Assembly: GCF_014697615.1 (NCBI RefSeq)
Contig: NZ_JACJSD010000008.1
Span: 62,001-126,000, forward strand
DNA length: 64,000 nucleotides
Source of the DNA: Nostoc sp. FACHB-280
GTDB taxonomy: Bacteria; Cyanobacteriota; Cyanobacteriia; Cyanobacteriales; Nostocaceae
Reading direction: 5' to 3'
Both the position numbers and the translations under genes were made by a program. Within the stretch, counting starts at the first letter, position 1, and every line of letters begins with the position of its first letter. This document shows, in pieces, positions 38,061 through 48,267 of this stretch. Under the pieces are notes generated by a model, which saw nothing but the letters and a program-made list of their open reading frames with translations, did no database searches and was not told where the DNA came from.

Positions 38061-38204
38061 CTTATTTTCTCCCTTATGTTTTAATTGAGTTTAGGACAAG
38101 CTAAAACTTTGAGTCTGTTGTTAGTTTTGAAAGCTTATAACCCTTATTCTATTGTACAAGCAATCAGAATTTAGTCTTTAACCCTAATTGAGGTTAATTA
38201 CATT

Positions 38205-38534
38205 TCAACTAATTACCCAATCTCCATTAACTCTATAGTCTGCAATAGTTGTTTCTTCCTGACGAAGCCAGTACCATTTGTTAGGATCACCCTTATCGTA
38301 TGTTAATTGTATTGTACGATGTGTTTTACTGTCACCCGTTTTAGAAGAAGTAACTCTTTTCCACTCACTCTCATTTGAATCTTTATTTGATGCTTCACAT
38401 ATACAAAAACTAGCACTTCCTCCGGTTATCTCAATGTTGGCAACAAGATTTGGTTTACCCTTAATAATGTGGCTAATAGGTACTCTATTTTTTGTGCTGA
38501 CTTCACCATTGCCCTCGATATGCCAAGTACCCAT
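38205..38534 (-). CDS. Small conserved protein of unknown function, duplicated copy 1
   Basis: A 109-aa paralogue of the product at 37713, 50 bp downstream of the CHAT-NTPase gene that ends at 38585... reading leftward the order is NTPase, this gene, then its copy. Its N-terminus differs (MGTWHIEGNGEVSTKNRVP), while the rest is nearly identical, including SASFCICEASNKDSNESEW and YRVNGDWVIS. The preceding GGGGGAAAA is a ribosome site. It is predicted soluble and beta-rich. Linkage to the NTPase suggests a partner role; no function is known to me. Confidence 0.65.
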   Translation of the reverse strand: MGTWHIEGNGEVSTKNRVPISHIIKGKPNLVANIEITGGSASFCICEASNKDSNESEWKRVTSSKTGDSKTHRTIQLTYDKGDPNKWYWLRQEETTIADYRVNGDWVIS

Positions 38535-38584
38535 CTGATTTTCCCCCTTATGTTTTCATTGATAAAATCGTCTAAAATGATACA

Positions 38585-41500
38585 CTATTTCGCACAACGT
38601 ATACCAGTTTGTGGAGTATGAGATGAAGCCTCTCTACCCGTTGAAATTTTCCATGTGAGAGAATGTAACTTATCTCTCCAATTTCCTCCTCTAACAACTA
38701 AAGAATTTGATTTTAATTGCTTAGGATCGGCATCCAACCAAACTAAATTCTGATCATATTTGAAGTAAGATTCTTGATAGTAAGATGCAGTCCATTCCTC
38801 AACATTTCCAACTAAGTTGTAAATGCCTTCAGGATCAATACTTTTGTCTTTTGTAGGTTTATTTACTTCTATAATACCAGTTCCTTGTGTTTTATTTTCG
38901 GGTAAAACGTTTGCAGGAAATAGTGTAGGAGTGTCATTCCCCCACGGCCATTTATTACCTTTTCCACCACGAGCAGCCCTTTCCCACTCCAATTCTGTAG
39001 GTAAACGCATTCCTAACCAATCACAGTAAGTAGCTGCATGAAAAGCTGTTACCTGTACTACTGGGTGTTCTGAAAATTTCTCATCATATAGCTTACTAGG
39101 GTCAACTGGCTCATCACAATGTCCAGCCTTAACACAGAGACGATATAGACGATTAGAAACTTCAAATTTTTGAATTTGAAAAGCTCGTATATGAGGATGC
39201 CATTCAGGCATTTCATCTTCATTAGCATCACGATCATTTGTGCCAATAGTAGCATTACCTTCAGGGATAGATACCATTTGAGTTTGCCAAATTGTATACC
39301 AACGTAATACTTCACGATAAGCAAAGTAGCCGATGAAAGCGGTACTAATCATACCTAGCACAATTACCAACCATTGCAATCTGCGTCTTGCTTGTCGCTC
39401 TAGTGCTAGTTGTCGCTGTTGCCTTTGCTCACGTTCTAAAGCCGATCGCTCTCTCAATTCCACACAAGCACTGATATAATTAGCCTCAAGCTGATTCAAA
39501 AATCCACTTTTCTTTAATAACGCCTCAGCATCTTCTAACCTCCCACCTCGATGTACTAAATAATTGTCGTCTGTTGGTTTTTCCTCCCACTCCCAAGCCG
39601 CTTGACGGATAGTTTCACGCAGTTGTAAATCAGTCCGATTTTCATTCAACCACTCAAGCAATCTTGGCCAGTAACGAATTAAGGCTTCATGAGCAACTTC
39701 CACTTCTTCAAGATTTGTAGACTCATCTACACTCGTCACTACGAGCCGCGCACCTTCCCCAGCCAATCGCTGCACTAGGTTTTTAGTTACCGCCAACTCA
39801 CCACCAACAGGTACTAACTCCTCTAACCCAACACGCCTTCGTGTATCTCGGCGTTGCTCACCTTGCACAGCTTCTTCATCCAAGCGGGTGAGGCGCACAA
39901 AGATATTCTTGATTTGCTCTCGTGCTTCTGGTTTGGAACGATTATAAATATCATCGGCAGTTTGAGAAATCGCCTTTTTCACACCGCCAATGGCCTCATA
40001 CTCTACACAACGCAACCATCTGCCATGTCGCCGTTTCCACAACTCAAACAATGCGTGTTGCAGTAGTGGCATAGCACCGGGTTCTCCTTCGACTTCATCT
40101 AAAATGGAATTGCTCAAACCAGCTTCAAACCGCAAACCCACTTTTACAGCCTGCATTTCCATTGCTCGACGTAACTCGGCTAAATCCATAGGTGCAATTA
40201 ATTCTTGTCTAGCCTGCATCATTTCTTTGAGTTTGGGGTAAGTTGCACATTCTCCCCAAAAGTCTGCCCGCATCGTAATTATCACTTTTTGCTGCTGGCT
40301 AAAACTGATTAATTTGTCGATGAATTTTTGTCTTTGTGCTTCATCACTACAAAGAGTAAACAATTCTTCAAACTGGTCTATCACCAATACAAAATTCTGG
40401 CCTTGAAAGGTTGATAGACTTGTTTGCATTACAGCAATTGGTTCACTAGTGGGTGTCATGTAAGCCATTTGGAGGTTTGGCTGCTGGCTTTGTAGTGCTG
40501 GGATTAATCCTGCCAATACCACGGATGATTTACCACTACCAGAAGCCCCCAACACAGGTAAAAAATTGTCTTGCGCCAGTTTCTCTTGTAGTTGTGCAAT
40601 CAACTGCTCCCGCCCAAAGAAAAACTCGCGGTCTTCCAAGCGGAACGGGTACAATCCTCGAAAGGGACAGCGTGAGTCATAGGCTGGTGGTTCTTTACCC
40701 AATGCCAAAGCTGGAAAACTCAAATCCAAGACTTCGCTACATATCGTATTGATTGCGTCCAAAGCCTGCTGCTGTTCTTGCAGTGCCTCTTTGGTTTCAG
40801 TATTTAATGTTCTATTCAGCACTGTTATTTGCTGATTCAACTCATCAGACAGTATGGGCGCACGTTCTGGTAATAATTCTTTTAAAGAATCTAAAGCATA
40901 CTTGATTTCTTTGGATGTCAGAGGACGGTCTGGAGTATCACTAAATAGCGGTCTTCCTCCCAAACGGCTAAAAAGTGCAGGAACAGTTATGTCATATCTA
41001 CCCTGCAATCCTGCTGTTGCTTCGCTCAATGCTAAATCTACATTGCCATGTACTCTCAATTTTTCATAAAAAGTTGTAGCTAAAGCTTGAGCAGTTTTTA
41101 TACTAACTTTCTCCGTCATTGCCACGACGGCAGGTATACCCAATTCTCTAACTAAGCGTTGTGCTAGTCCGCCCATTGCTCCTGTTACTTCTGCTGTATT
41201 ACTGGCACTTTCACAAGTAGACAAAAATACAAAATGCGGAGCGCGGCGTAATTTACTTAGTCTATTAATTAAAGTAGTTGCGTTGACTGGTGCTACTTGG
41301 TTGTCATCAGTGGACAAATAAATGGCAGTCTCTCCATCCGCTAATAACTTACCGTGGCAGATCAAGTGAACTAATGTATAGTATTTTTCATTATTTGTGA
41401 GACACTGCAAAAGTGCATCCAAAGTGGGCAGCCCGATCGCACCATCAACTTTTGCTAGAACATCGCCAGGAATTTGATTACCAAGGGCTGTTTTTATACT

Positions 41501-42028
41501 CCCTACAGCCCCATCCACATCAAAACTATCTAATTGAAATCTACCCAAACCTGATGGACTGGCTGCTATAACCAAAGCCTGCAAGTCTCGCCGCCCAATC
41601 GCCGGAAACAGTTGCTCTGTAATTGCCGGAATGTAAAGTGAAAAAGGTGTCCTTTGGTTAAGTGATAAAAATACCCATTTTCCATCTAAGGGAATACAGA
41701 GTTTTTCCCATCGTAGTTCTTTGAGATCATCTGCTTCAATGTTGAGCAAAACATGGAGATGGTTGTTTTTATTTTCACCATCTCCCACAGTTGCTAAGGC
41801 TTTAACAAATGCGTCACGGATATCATTATGAAATAGTGCTTTACCCAATGCCGCACCATATTTCTCAGGTTGTCCAGTTAAGGCTCTGAGTGCAGCGATA
41901 TCATCATCATTAATCTCAAGGATGCCTTGATTACGAATCGGTACGAATTGACCGGGTTTGGTATGTTCGACAACTACAGGCCAGCTATCTTGATATTTAC
42001 GTTGAATAGTAATTTCAAAGATATTCAT
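38585..42028 (-). CDS. CHAT protease - STAND NTPase - SUMF1-like protein, paralogue with complete C-terminus
   Basis: An 1147-aa paralogue of 33723. The N-terminal module [19 protein letters not shown] is followed by CHAT with His in HLICHGKLL (about 224) and Cys in [10 protein letters not shown] (about 272). The nSTAND1 NTPase has P-loop [10 protein letters not shown] (about 496) and [11 protein letters not shown]. One membrane helix lies near 880-905. A full SUMF1/C-lectin-like domain (about 915-1147) contains [26 protein letters not shown] and [13 protein letters not shown]1 folds in STAND proteins serve as ligand-binding modules and not as formylglycine enzymes. The start codon overlaps the stop of the upstream peptidase gene by 4 bp (ATGA), so the two are translationally coupled. 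Confidence 0.87.
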   Translation of the reverse strand: MNIFEITIQRKYQDSWPVVVEHTKPGQFVPIRNQGILEINDDDIAALRALTGQPEKYGAALGKALFHNDIRDAFVKALATVGDGENKNNHLHVLLNIEADDLKELRWEKLCIPLDGKWVFLSLNQRTPFSLYIPAITEQLFPAIGRRDLQALVIAASPSGLGRFQLDSFDVDGAVGSIKTALGNQIPGDVLAKVDGAIGLPTLDALLQCLTNNEKYYTLVHLICHGKLLADGETAIYLSTDDNQVAPVNATTLINRLSKLRRAPHFVFLSTCESASNTAEVTGAMGGLAQRLVRELGIPAVVAMTEKVSIKTAQALATTFYEKLRVHGNVDLALSEATAGLQGRYDITVPALFSRLGGRPLFSDTPDRPLTSKEIKYALDSLKELLPERAPILSDELNQQITVLNRTLNTETKEALQEQQQALDAINTICSEVLDLSFPALALGKEPPAYDSRCPFRGLYPFRLEDREFFFGREQLIAQLQEKLAQDNFLPVLGASGSGKSSVVLAGLIPALQSQQPNLQMAYMTPTSEPIAVMQTSLSTFQGQNFVLVIDQFEELFTLCSDEAQRQKFIDKLISFSQQQKVIITMRADFWGECATYPKLKEMMQARQELIAPMDLAELRRAMEMQAVKVGLRFEAGLSNSILDEVEGEPGAMPLLQHALFELWKRRHGRWLRCVEYEAIGGVKKAISQTADDIYNRSKPEAREQIKNIFVRLTRLDEEAVQGEQRRDTRRRVGLEELVPVGGELAVTKNLVQRLAGEGARLVVTSVDESTNLEEVEVAHEALIRYWPRLLEWLNENRTDLQLRETIRQAAWEWEEKPTDDNYLVHRGGRLEDAEALLKKSGFLNQLEANYISACVELRERSALEREQRQQRQLALERQARRRLQWLVIVLGMISTAFIGYFAYREVLRWYTIWQTQMVSIPEGNATIGTNDRDANEDEMPEWHPHIRAFQIQKFEVSNRLYRLCVKAGHCDEPVDPSKLYDEKFSEHPVVQVTAFHAATYCDWLGMRLPTELEWERAARGGKGNKWPWGNDTPTLFPANVLPENKTQGTGIIEVNKPTKDKSIDPEGIYNLVGNVEEWTASYYQESYFKYDQNLVWLDADPKQLKSNSLVVRGGNWRDKLHSLTWKISTGREASSHTPQTGIRCAK

Positions 42029-43674
42029 GATTTCAACTCCAAGAGTAAATCATTGACTGCTGACACAGTTGCTTGAATTTGTTCAGCTTCAAAGGCTGGA
42101 GCTTGCTGGACTTTTTCTAAAAAGGTTTCTAACGATTTAATTAAATCCAACTTCGCTGGCTGTAATACTGATACTTCTGCTGTTATAGGTGCAGCACTGA
42201 AAGTCACTTTTTCCATGACTGGCCGCTCTATAGCGTTTTCATCACCAACAGGTAGCCGCACTGCGGGGTCGCCAATAATTGTGTAACTCCGAGCATCATT
42301 ATTGGCTGTCCACATAGTAGCTATAGCTGCGTCATCAGCGATCGCACCAAATTTAATTTCTTCTAGTTGAACACTCAAATCAGATGAAAGTTCAGCATAA
42401 CGCTGGTTGAAAAATTCCATCGCCGAACCCACAGGATGCCCTTCCATCAAGCGTTTTAAAGAACTTTGGAAGACTTGCAACTGCGCTCCCGCCCTCTCCC
42501 ACATAAAAGAATATCCCCAAGCTCGCTCGACATGACCAACTACAGCCAATGCTCCTCCTTGGGGATGACTCAACAAACGTCTTGGTAAAGGAGCCACAAA
42601 AGCACGCGGAGCAATAGTTAACCTTTCGTTAGTTGCTTTAAGATGGGCAAAATCATCGAATTTGGGAGTACCAGCACCATAGCAGGCAAAATGAATAGCG
42701 ATTAATCCGAGCAGGCGATCGCTTACACTAATGTCATCCGCAGAAAAATAAAAATCTTCAGGAATTTTTTCTCTCCACTGGAGTGGCCCCGGCCAATCTT
42801 GGCAGAGTAACCCCCCTTGATGGCGTTCTTGTCGTGGGTCGCCATTGGGAAAACCCATCCCATGACTCGCTGTAAACAATAAGCTAGGAGTTTGATCACC
42901 ACCTAATAATTGCCCTAACCGAGCCTTGGTAGCTTCATCTTTAAGGATACTTTGAATATTCCAGCTTGCTTGGTCTTGAGCTATCCATTCAGCTAGGGGT
43001 TTAATTAGTTGGTCAGCACTGAGTTGAGTTGCTTGGTCGCCATTGTTCCGCACGCCGAAAAAACTAGCATTGCGGGGTAGTGAGAGTTTACCTGTTTCTG
43101 CTTCGACAACACTATGAGCATACTGAGCATATTCTTCTAATGTGTCAAAATAAATTCGACCTACCGCATACTGCACATCAAGTTGGTACTGAAAGCTATA
43201 GGGAATTGTTTCTGGGTCGCCGACAATCATTAGATAGTAAGGCATCTTATCAGGGTCGGCTGGCCCTTGCCCTACTTTATGACGTGCCAAAAACGTAGTT
43301 TTCGTCTCACCTGGACGATAAGCTTTAACGCCAATATATTCCTGATAATAATGTTCTTTGTTTTGGGTAGCTTGCTTTTGACGCAGTTCTAACAATGGGC
43401 TAAGTGCTTCTTTAATTGCTGGGTCAGCACCATAAGCAAAAATTACTCCCCAACCAGTCTCTGCTAAATTTTTCGGGTCTACTCCCTCTATGGGTGCATA
43501 TTCTGGGTCTAGACCTTTGACGCGTAAATTTTTCCTTTGGAGTTCTTTGAGAAGTTCTACATCTATTTCTTCACCCTGAGCAATTTGAGAAACTTGCATC
43601 GGTGTCAGTGGCGGAAGCGAATACTTACCAGTTGCGCCATCAATTCCATTAAAAAATAGCAATTCTTCACTCAT
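42025..43674 (-). CDS. Gingipain/caspase-like cysteine peptidase (clan CD, C25-like)
   Basis: A 549-aa protein without a signal peptide. The expected catalytic dyad of the caspase-gingipain fold is visible: His in [14 protein letters not shown] (about 272) and Cys in [17 protein letters not shown] (about 330), each after a hydrophobic strand. Other family segments are [32 protein letters not shown] (in part) and the C-terminal [11 protein letters not shown]. The C-terminal ~70 residues are helical. The gene is 30 bp after the alpha/beta hydrolase gene and overlaps the CHAT-NTPase gene by 4 bp. Two cysteine peptidases of the same clan in one operon suggest a cascade; the substrate is unknown. 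Confidence 0.8.
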   Translation of the reverse strand: MSEELLFFNGIDGATGKYSLPPLTPMQVSQIAQGEEIDVELLKELQRKNLRVKGLDPEYAPIEGVDPKNLAETGWGVIFAYGADPAIKEALSPLLELRQKQATQNKEHYYQEYIGVKAYRPGETKTTFLARHKVGQGPADPDKMPYYLMIVGDPETIPYSFQYQLDVQYAVGRIYFDTLEEYAQYAHSVVEAETGKLSLPRNASFFGVRNNGDQATQLSADQLIKPLAEWIAQDQASWNIQSILKDEATKARLGQLLGGDQTPSLLFTASHGMGFPNGDPRQERHQGGLLCQDWPGPLQWREKIPEDFYFSADDISVSDRLLGLIAIHFACYGAGTPKFDDFAHLKATNERLTIAPRAFVAPLPRRLLSHPQGGALAVVGHVERAWGYSFMWERAGAQLQVFQSSLKRLMEGHPVGSAMEFFNQRYAELSSDLSVQLEEIKFGAIADDAAIATMWTANNDARSYTIIGDPAVRLPVGDENAIERPVMEKVTFSAAPITAEVSVLQPAKLDLIKSLETFLEKVQQAPAFEAEQIQATVSAVNDLLLELKS

Positions 43675-43704
43675 AATTTGGCTATTCCTTGATTTCTGAT
43701 TGAT

Positions 43705-45021
43705 TCAACTAGCAAGTGCAGCTTGCCACACAGCATGAGCTACTTCTGGTTTAGCTATATCATTATGAGCGCCCACAAATATTCCATCACTAGTATCACA
43801 GATATATTGAGTGCTATCCAAGTTGTAGACTTTACCTGCTGCAAACTGGTACGGTTCATTCACAGAAAGCATTTTCATATCTACAATTTCCAAACCTGGG
43901 CCACGAGCGCCAAAAGTACCAAGTGCGCCAAATTTAGGAAATTCCATAGGGTCAAAAACTACTTGCTGGCGAATTCCCGCCGCGAGAGGATACATCATCC
44001 CAACAGCTTTGTCTAACTGCGTTTGGGTAGTAATAATCGGCCCAGCAACTTTATGATTAGCGATGATGGAATGAAAGTAACCTGGACGACCTGGTAAAAC
44101 TGGGATGTCTGCACAATAAGACCACAATGATAAAGCACCTTGGATTAAAGCTACAGAATTAACTGGGCGGATTAAAGTACCGTGACCACCAGAGCCTGCT
44201 AACATGGCGGAGACAACAATACATCCAAAACTGTGACCCATGAGGTGAAACCGCACAGTATTTGCAGTTGCTTTTTGGAGTTGTGTTAGTAACTCAAAAC
44301 CTCCAGTTTCACCAATTTGACGCGCTCTATCTTTCATTTTCCAAAAAGATAGAACTCGTAGAGGCATCAAGATTCCATTTAAGTCAAACTGACCAAAATT
44401 AACTGGTTCTGCTTTAGTAGCTTCAAATATACCTTCTGGATCAAAAGAAAAGCGATCGCTCCCCGGTGCTGCTCCTTCACCATCATTACCTAAACCCGAT
44501 TCTCGGTTCAAAACTTCGTAGGCTTGACGTACCTCTAATGGCATATACTCAGGTGCAATATCTTCCATCGCTGCTTGGAAAATTGTTTTGAGTGCTTGTC
44601 GAGAAGTATCTGTGTCAGCAATCCTTTGAGCATACTCCTCAATTAAGCTCTCTAATGGAGAAATAGAGCTTGAATCAAAAGACACAGAATTACTCAGTTC
44701 CTCATTACCCCAAGGCAAACTCGGCCAATATAAACCAATTAAAAGTGGGCGAAATTCTGGGCATACTTGTTTGATGTGTGCAATATCATTTAAATTGTGG
44801 TGCATTGCACCAATCCATTTGTTATATTGCTGCCGCGCTCCAGCAACATCACTCATCCAACCATGACTAAATATAAAAACATCTGTAATTTGCTCACAAG
44901 ATAAAATATCTAATATCTTTTGGCTCATTTTACCTTGAGGATCATCACGTTGATTACCAGCAGCATCAAACGGGACTAAATAGTACTGTAATGAAGTTCC
45001 TGGTATTGGTTCAAGTGACAT
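43705..45021 (-). CDS. Alpha/beta hydrolase (lipase-like) in the peptidase operon
   Basis: A 438-aa protein. VFIFSHGWMSDVAGARQQYNKW (about 48-70) forms the oxyanion-type HGW segment (quoted in part), and HLMGHSFGCIVVSAML (about 258-273) has the GxSxG nucleophile elbow with Ser about 263. A C-terminal GAHNDIAKPEVAHAV supplies a plausible catalytic His. No signal peptide is seen, so it is cytosolic. Members of this cyanobacterial group are unannotated; a lipase or esterase effector is reasonable. It is the second gene of the leftward operon: 121 bp after the 60-aa gene and 30 bp before the peptidase gene. Confidence 0.78.
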   Translation of the reverse strand: MSLEPIPGTSLQYYLVPFDAAGNQRDDPQGKMSQKILDILSCEQITDVFIFSHGWMSDVAGARQQYNKWIGAMHHNLNDIAHIKQVCPEFRPLLIGLYWPSLPWGNEELSNSVSFDSSSISPLESLIEEYAQRIADTDTSRQALKTIFQAAMEDIAPEYMPLEVRQAYEVLNRESGLGNDGEGAAPGSDRFSFDPEGIFEATKAEPVNFGQFDLNGILMPLRVLSFWKMKDRARQIGETGGFELLTQLQKATANTVRFHLMGHSFGCIVVSAMLAGSGGHGTLIRPVNSVALIQGALSLWSYCADIPVLPGRPGYFHSIIANHKVAGPIITTQTQLDKAVGMMYPLAAGIRQQVVFDPMEFPKFGALGTFGARGPGLEIVDMKMLSVNEPYQFAAGKVYNLDSTQYICDTSDGIFVGAHNDIAKPEVAHAVWQAALAS

Positions 45022-45142
45022 ATAAATTCCCTCAAAAATAAATTAAATCTTAATTAAAAAGCCAAACAATATTAATTTTATTACTTACAATAAGAATCCA
45101 AGGGACAAGTAACAAAAGTTTTGCCACTCATCCCCCTCAAAT

Positions 45143-45325
45143 TTATAATCCAATTGCCCCAACTACAACTTCTTTATCTGGATTTCCCTGAATATACTTC
45201 AGCACAATCTGAACGCCTATTCCTTCCTGACGCACAGCAATTTGATAGTGGTCTGGGTTTAAGTCTTTATTATTTTCTTTAATAAAATCAAATAGTTTAA
45301 CTAAGTTAAATTGTGTGTTAGCCAT
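45143..45325 (-). CDS. Small 60-aa protein at the head of the peptidase operon
   Basis: MANTQFNLVKLFDFIKENNKD ... VVVGAIGL. It has one predicted N-terminal helix followed by beta strands (IAVRQEGIGVQIVLKYI). I do not recognise a family. The ATG is preceded by GGAGTAGAA, a good ribosome site. It is first in a leftward run with the hydrolase, peptidase and CHAT-NTPase genes and has ACTCATAT motifs upstream. It might be an inhibitor, adaptor or effector-associated domain of the system; that is a guess from position. Confidence 0.55.
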   Translation of the reverse strand: MANTQFNLVKLFDFIKENNKDLNPDHYQIAVRQEGIGVQIVLKYIQGNPDKEVVVGAIGL

Positions 45326-45510
45326 TTTATTCTACTCCAAATTAATTCATAAACAAAAAACAAAATTTAAGTTTCTGTTTTTTTGTTTATTGCTTTTCTA
45401 TAAAAGATAATAGTTCTAATTTTATGTATATAAAATCTATATAACTCATATTTTTTCAGGAAAAATAACCTAAAAACTCATATTAAGATAAGTTAAAATC
45501 TCATATAAAT

Positions 45511-45601
45511 AGGACTTACGCAAGAACCCTCTCAAATCCTCTTAACTTCGTGTCCTTTGCGCTCTTTGCGGTTCGTTTTTTCATGATTTTGCGTAAGTCC
45601 T
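45511..45601. mobile_element. 91-bp MITE-like element
   Basis: Perfect 13-bp terminal inverted repeats AGGACTTACGCAA (45511-45523) and TTGCGTAAGTCCT (45589-45601). It is non-coding. This terminus is a familiar dispersed repeat end in filamentous cyanobacteria. A target duplication could not be confirmed. Confidence 0.7.
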
Positions 45602-45789
45602 GATAAAATTAATATCGCTGTTATGCAAAGCAGCAGTTTATAAGCTAGTCACACAGTAGCTTTAACTGTTTTGGTGATGTTTAGCCTGCTCAGTTTTGGT
45701 GCCAGCGATCGCCAAGGCAGCCATATCATAGAGAGTATCCACTTTTGGAAGAAATACCAGGCGATAGGAAATCGCGGTTCATCTTGTAC

Positions 45790-45878
45790 ACAAACAAAGT
45801 CCACCTACGCGGACTATCTTGAAACCCGCGCAGGCGGGTTTAGTTTGTATAGCCCCAGACTTCAGTCTGAGGGCTATG
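45790..45878. repeat. Triple-hairpin dispersed repeat
   Basis: Three successive hairpins: GTCC/GGAC (45799-45814), AAACCCGC/GCGGGTTT (45822-45841) and AGCCCCAGACT/AGTCTGAGGGCT (45851-45875). It resembles REP-like elements found in many Nostoc spacers. Confidence 0.65.
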
Positions 45879-46181
45879 TGCTGAAAAGGCTTGCATAATA
45901 TGGGCGGGCAAGATGCCCACCCCACAAGAGTTTAATATAATTTAGATATGCAAACTAAATGTTTTTTGGCTTAGTAAATAAAGCTCCAAACCCTCTCCTT
46001 TCCCCCTGCTACGCCAGTGGCTACAAGTCGGGAAACCAGCCCAACGTGCTGGCTCACCTGCGGTCATAAACTGCAAATTATGTGTTTTATAGTTTATTCC
46101 CTTCACCACAGACAAAGAAATTAGTTTATGCTGGAAAAAGTGAAAGATTAAGAAAATTTAAATTTTTCTCCCAGTGTACTC

Positions 46182-47054
46182 ATGCAATGTATCGTAAATC
46201 GCCGCGCTCAATTTTCGGCTAGTCATCGCTATTGGCTACCCGAACTGAGTGAAGCTGAGAATTTTGAGAAATTTGGTGCTGGCTCAAAATTTCCTGGACA
46301 TGGACACAACTATGTCTTATTTATTTCCCTGGCTGGGGAACTAGATAAGTATGGCATGGTGCTGAATTTGTCTGATGTCAAACAAGTCATTAAACGCGAA
46401 GTTACCAGCCAACTGGATTTTTCTTATCTCAATGATGTCTGGGCAGAATTTCAAGAAACTCTACCCACCACTGAAAATATTGCACGGGTTATCTGGCGGC
46501 GGTTAGCACCCCACTTGCCTGTAGTCCGCGTACAGTTATTTGAACATCCTGAACTTTGGGCAGATTATATGGGAAATTCAATGGAAGCTTACCTCAGTAT
46601 CAGTACTCACTTCAGTGCCGCACACCGTTTGGCACATCCTGATCTCAGCTTAGAAGATAATACTGAGATTTATGGCAAATGCGCTCGGACTAATGGCCAC
46701 GGACACAACTATCATTTAGAAGTGACTGTAAAAGGCGAAATTGATCAACGTACTGGAATGATTGTTGATTTGGGTGCATTGCAGAAAGCGATCGCAGATT
46801 ATGTGGTAGAACCATTTGATCACACCTTTTTGAATAAAGATGTACCTTATTTTGCTGAGGTTGTGCCGACTGCGGAAAATATTGCTCTATATATTAGTAA
46901 TTTACTGCGATCGCCCATCCAAAACCTAGGAGCCAAGCTTTACAAAGTCAAACTCATCGAAAGCCCCAATAACTCCTGCGAAATCTACTGCACAGATACA
47001 GAATCAAATACTGTCGGTGTAGCAGATAGCCAACCTGTTTTAGCTAGGTTGTAG
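46182..47054 (+). CDS. Tandem 6-pyruvoyl-tetrahydropterin synthase / QueD-like protein
   Basis: A 290-aa protein made of two PTPS-fold domains. Domain 1 (1-140) has zinc-site histidines in SASHRYW and PGHGHNY; domain 2 (about 142-285) has SAAHRL and NGHGHNY. The catalytic cysteine is present in domain 2 (GKCARTNGHG) but the equivalent spot in domain 1 reads FGAGSKFPGHG, with no Cys. Domain 2 should be the active one, making 6-carboxy- or 6-pyruvoyl-tetrahydropterin for queuosine or pterin synthesis, while domain 1 keeps the metal ligands. The C-terminal ~25 residues are polar. It is single and not in an operon with other queuosine genes. Confidence 0.85.
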   Translation: MQCIVNRRAQFSASHRYWLPELSEAENFEKFGAGSKFPGHGHNYVLFISLAGELDKYGMVLNLSDVKQVIKREVTSQLDFSYLNDVWAEFQETLPTTENIARVIWRRLAPHLPVVRVQLFEHPELWADYMGNSMEAYLSISTHFSAAHRLAHPDLSLEDNTEIYGKCARTNGHGHNYHLEVTVKGEIDQRTGMIVDLGALQKAIADYVVEPFDHTFLNKDVPYFAEVVPTAENIALYISNLLRSPIQNLGAKLYKVKLIESPNNSCEIYCTDTESNTVGVADSQPVLARL

Positions 47055-47178
47055 TTTTTCTAGAGACGCGGAATTTTGCGTCTCTAATTTTTCATCAACA
47101 GAAATCTATGCAAAGGATGACTATCCAAGAAAAGTCACACGGAGATGATAAAATTACTCTTTAGTTATTTAGTTAATA

Positions 47179-48267
47179 ATGAGTAATTATCAAATGTCCT
47201 CGACGCTTCATCCCTTGCAAATTGGTAAACATATTGCCCGTTATCCCATTATGCAAGCGGCAATGGCAGTTAGGGTTGCTGGCGCACAATTGGCTGGCGC
47301 AGTTGCTAATGCTGGGGGCGTGGGGATGATTGCTTCTCTGGGACTGGGTTTAGATTCTCCCTACTTTAATCAACGCAAACCGAGTAGTTTTTTCACAGCC
47401 AATCGACTCGCACTGATTGATGAATTGTCTAAAGCCAGATATATCAGCCCTGATGGGGTGATAGGTGTAAATATTCTTGTCGGTACGAAAGATTACGCCG
47501 GATTAGCCACAACCGCCGCAGCTGAGGGTGCAAATTTAATTGTGACTGGGGCAGGAATGCCTTTAACTTTACCAGAGTACACGGCTGATTTTCCTGATGT
47601 TGCCCTGGTACCAACGATCGCTAATTTTGATGCAGCTCAGTTTCTTTGTCAAACTTGGAAAAATCGATATAATCGTTTACCCGATGCTTTAATTGTGGAA
47701 AACTGCCAGAAGGTAGGGGGACATTTTACCCAATGTGAACAGATAAATGTGCCAGGGTTTTCAGTTGGCTGGGTGATTTCGCAAATTCGAGATTATTTAG
47801 CCCAGACAATGGGTGCAAGGATACCTTTGATTGTCACAGGTGGAATTAGCGATCGCCACGATATTGATCAAATGTTAGCAATTGGCGCTGATGGCGTGCA
47901 GATAGGTACTCGCTTTATCACCACAATTGAATGTGATGCCAATCAGCGTTATAAAGAACGTCATTTGCAAGCGAATATAGCAGATATTGTTACTGTACCC
48001 AGTCCCGTCGGCAAACCGAGTCGGGCTTTACGCAACTCCTTCGCCGAGGAAATAATGGCAGATTCATCACAGAAAAGGTCTTGTATTGCTAACTGTTTAG
48101 AAACTTGTCTGTTTCGAGACAAAGGCAAAACCTACTGCTTACTCAATGCCCTAGCGCAAGCTGCCCGTGGTGATGTGGAACATGGTTTAATTTTTTCTGG
48201 TGCTAATGTTAGCCATCCTGGGCGCATGATGTCTGTTGCAGAATTGATGGCAGATTTGACGGCTTAA
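47179..48267 (+). CDS. Nitronate monooxygenase (2-nitropropane dioxygenase family)
   Basis: A 362-aa FMN-dependent TIM-barrel enzyme. Family features are YPIMQAAMAVRVAGAQLAGAVANAGGVGMIA (in part; the Gly-rich FMN segment), VNILVGTKDYAGLA, the catalytic-region ENCQKVGGHFTQ (His about 184 in GGH), LIVTGGISDRHDIDQMLAIGADGVQIGTRF and AANCLETCLFRDKGK near the end. It oxidises alkyl nitronates, protecting against toxins such as propionate-3-nitronate, although family members vary. It starts at ATG 47179 (a second ATG is at 47194). Full length. Confidence 0.83.
   Translation: MSNYQMSSTLHPLQIGKHIARYPIMQAAMAVRVAGAQLAGAVANAGGVGMIASLGLGLDSPYFNQRKPSSFFTANRLALIDELSKARYISPDGVIGVNILVGTKDYAGLATTAAAEGANLIVTGAGMPLTLPEYTADFPDVALVPTIANFDAAQFLCQTWKNRYNRLPDALIVENCQKVGGHFTQCEQINVPGFSVGWVISQIRDYLAQTMGARIPLIVTGGISDRHDIDQMLAIGADGVQIGTRFITTIECDANQRYKERHLQANIADIVTVPSPVGKPSRALRNSFAEEIMADSSQKRSCIANCLETCLFRDKGKTYCLLNALAQAARGDVEHGLIFSGANVSHPGRMMSVAELMADLTA

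Larger units (their letters stand above)
37593..38566. repeat. Tandem duplication of about 500 bp carrying two small genes
   Basis: Text starting TTGAGTTTAGGACAAGCTAA at 37593 recurs at 38095, and the first ~190 bp after each are almost identical. The units continue through the small genes at 37713 and 38205 to CTCCCTTATGTTTTAATTG (38079) and CCCCCTTATGTTTTCATTG (38543). The genes diverge most in their first 30 codons. Confidence 0.88.
45326..46181. other. Long intergenic region with promoter motifs and dispersed repeats
   Basis: 856 bp without a convincing gene. From left to right it holds TAACTCATAT (45442-45451), AAACTCATAT (45474-45483) and TCTCATAT (45499), then two repeat elements listed separately, and a C-rich stretch near 45990-46070. 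A 75-codon frame at 45671-45898 is only read-through of a hairpin repeat. Confidence 0.5.

Noticed and set aside
38585-39000. A diversity-generating retroelement target, since SUMF1/C-lectin-like ends of CHAT-NTPases are known targets in cyanobacteria
   Set aside because: No reverse transcriptase, template repeat or Asn-rich adenine-mutated tail is present in the window; the C-terminus reads as ordinary sequence.
18753-45325. A prophage or conjugative element
   Set aside because: No integrase, terminase, capsid, relaxase or replication gene was seen; the tRNA-Phe gene nearby shows no duplicated 3' end as an attachment site.
45671-45898. A 75-codon open frame
   Set aside because: Most of it is translation of a triple-hairpin dispersed repeat; there is no ribosome site or family resemblance.
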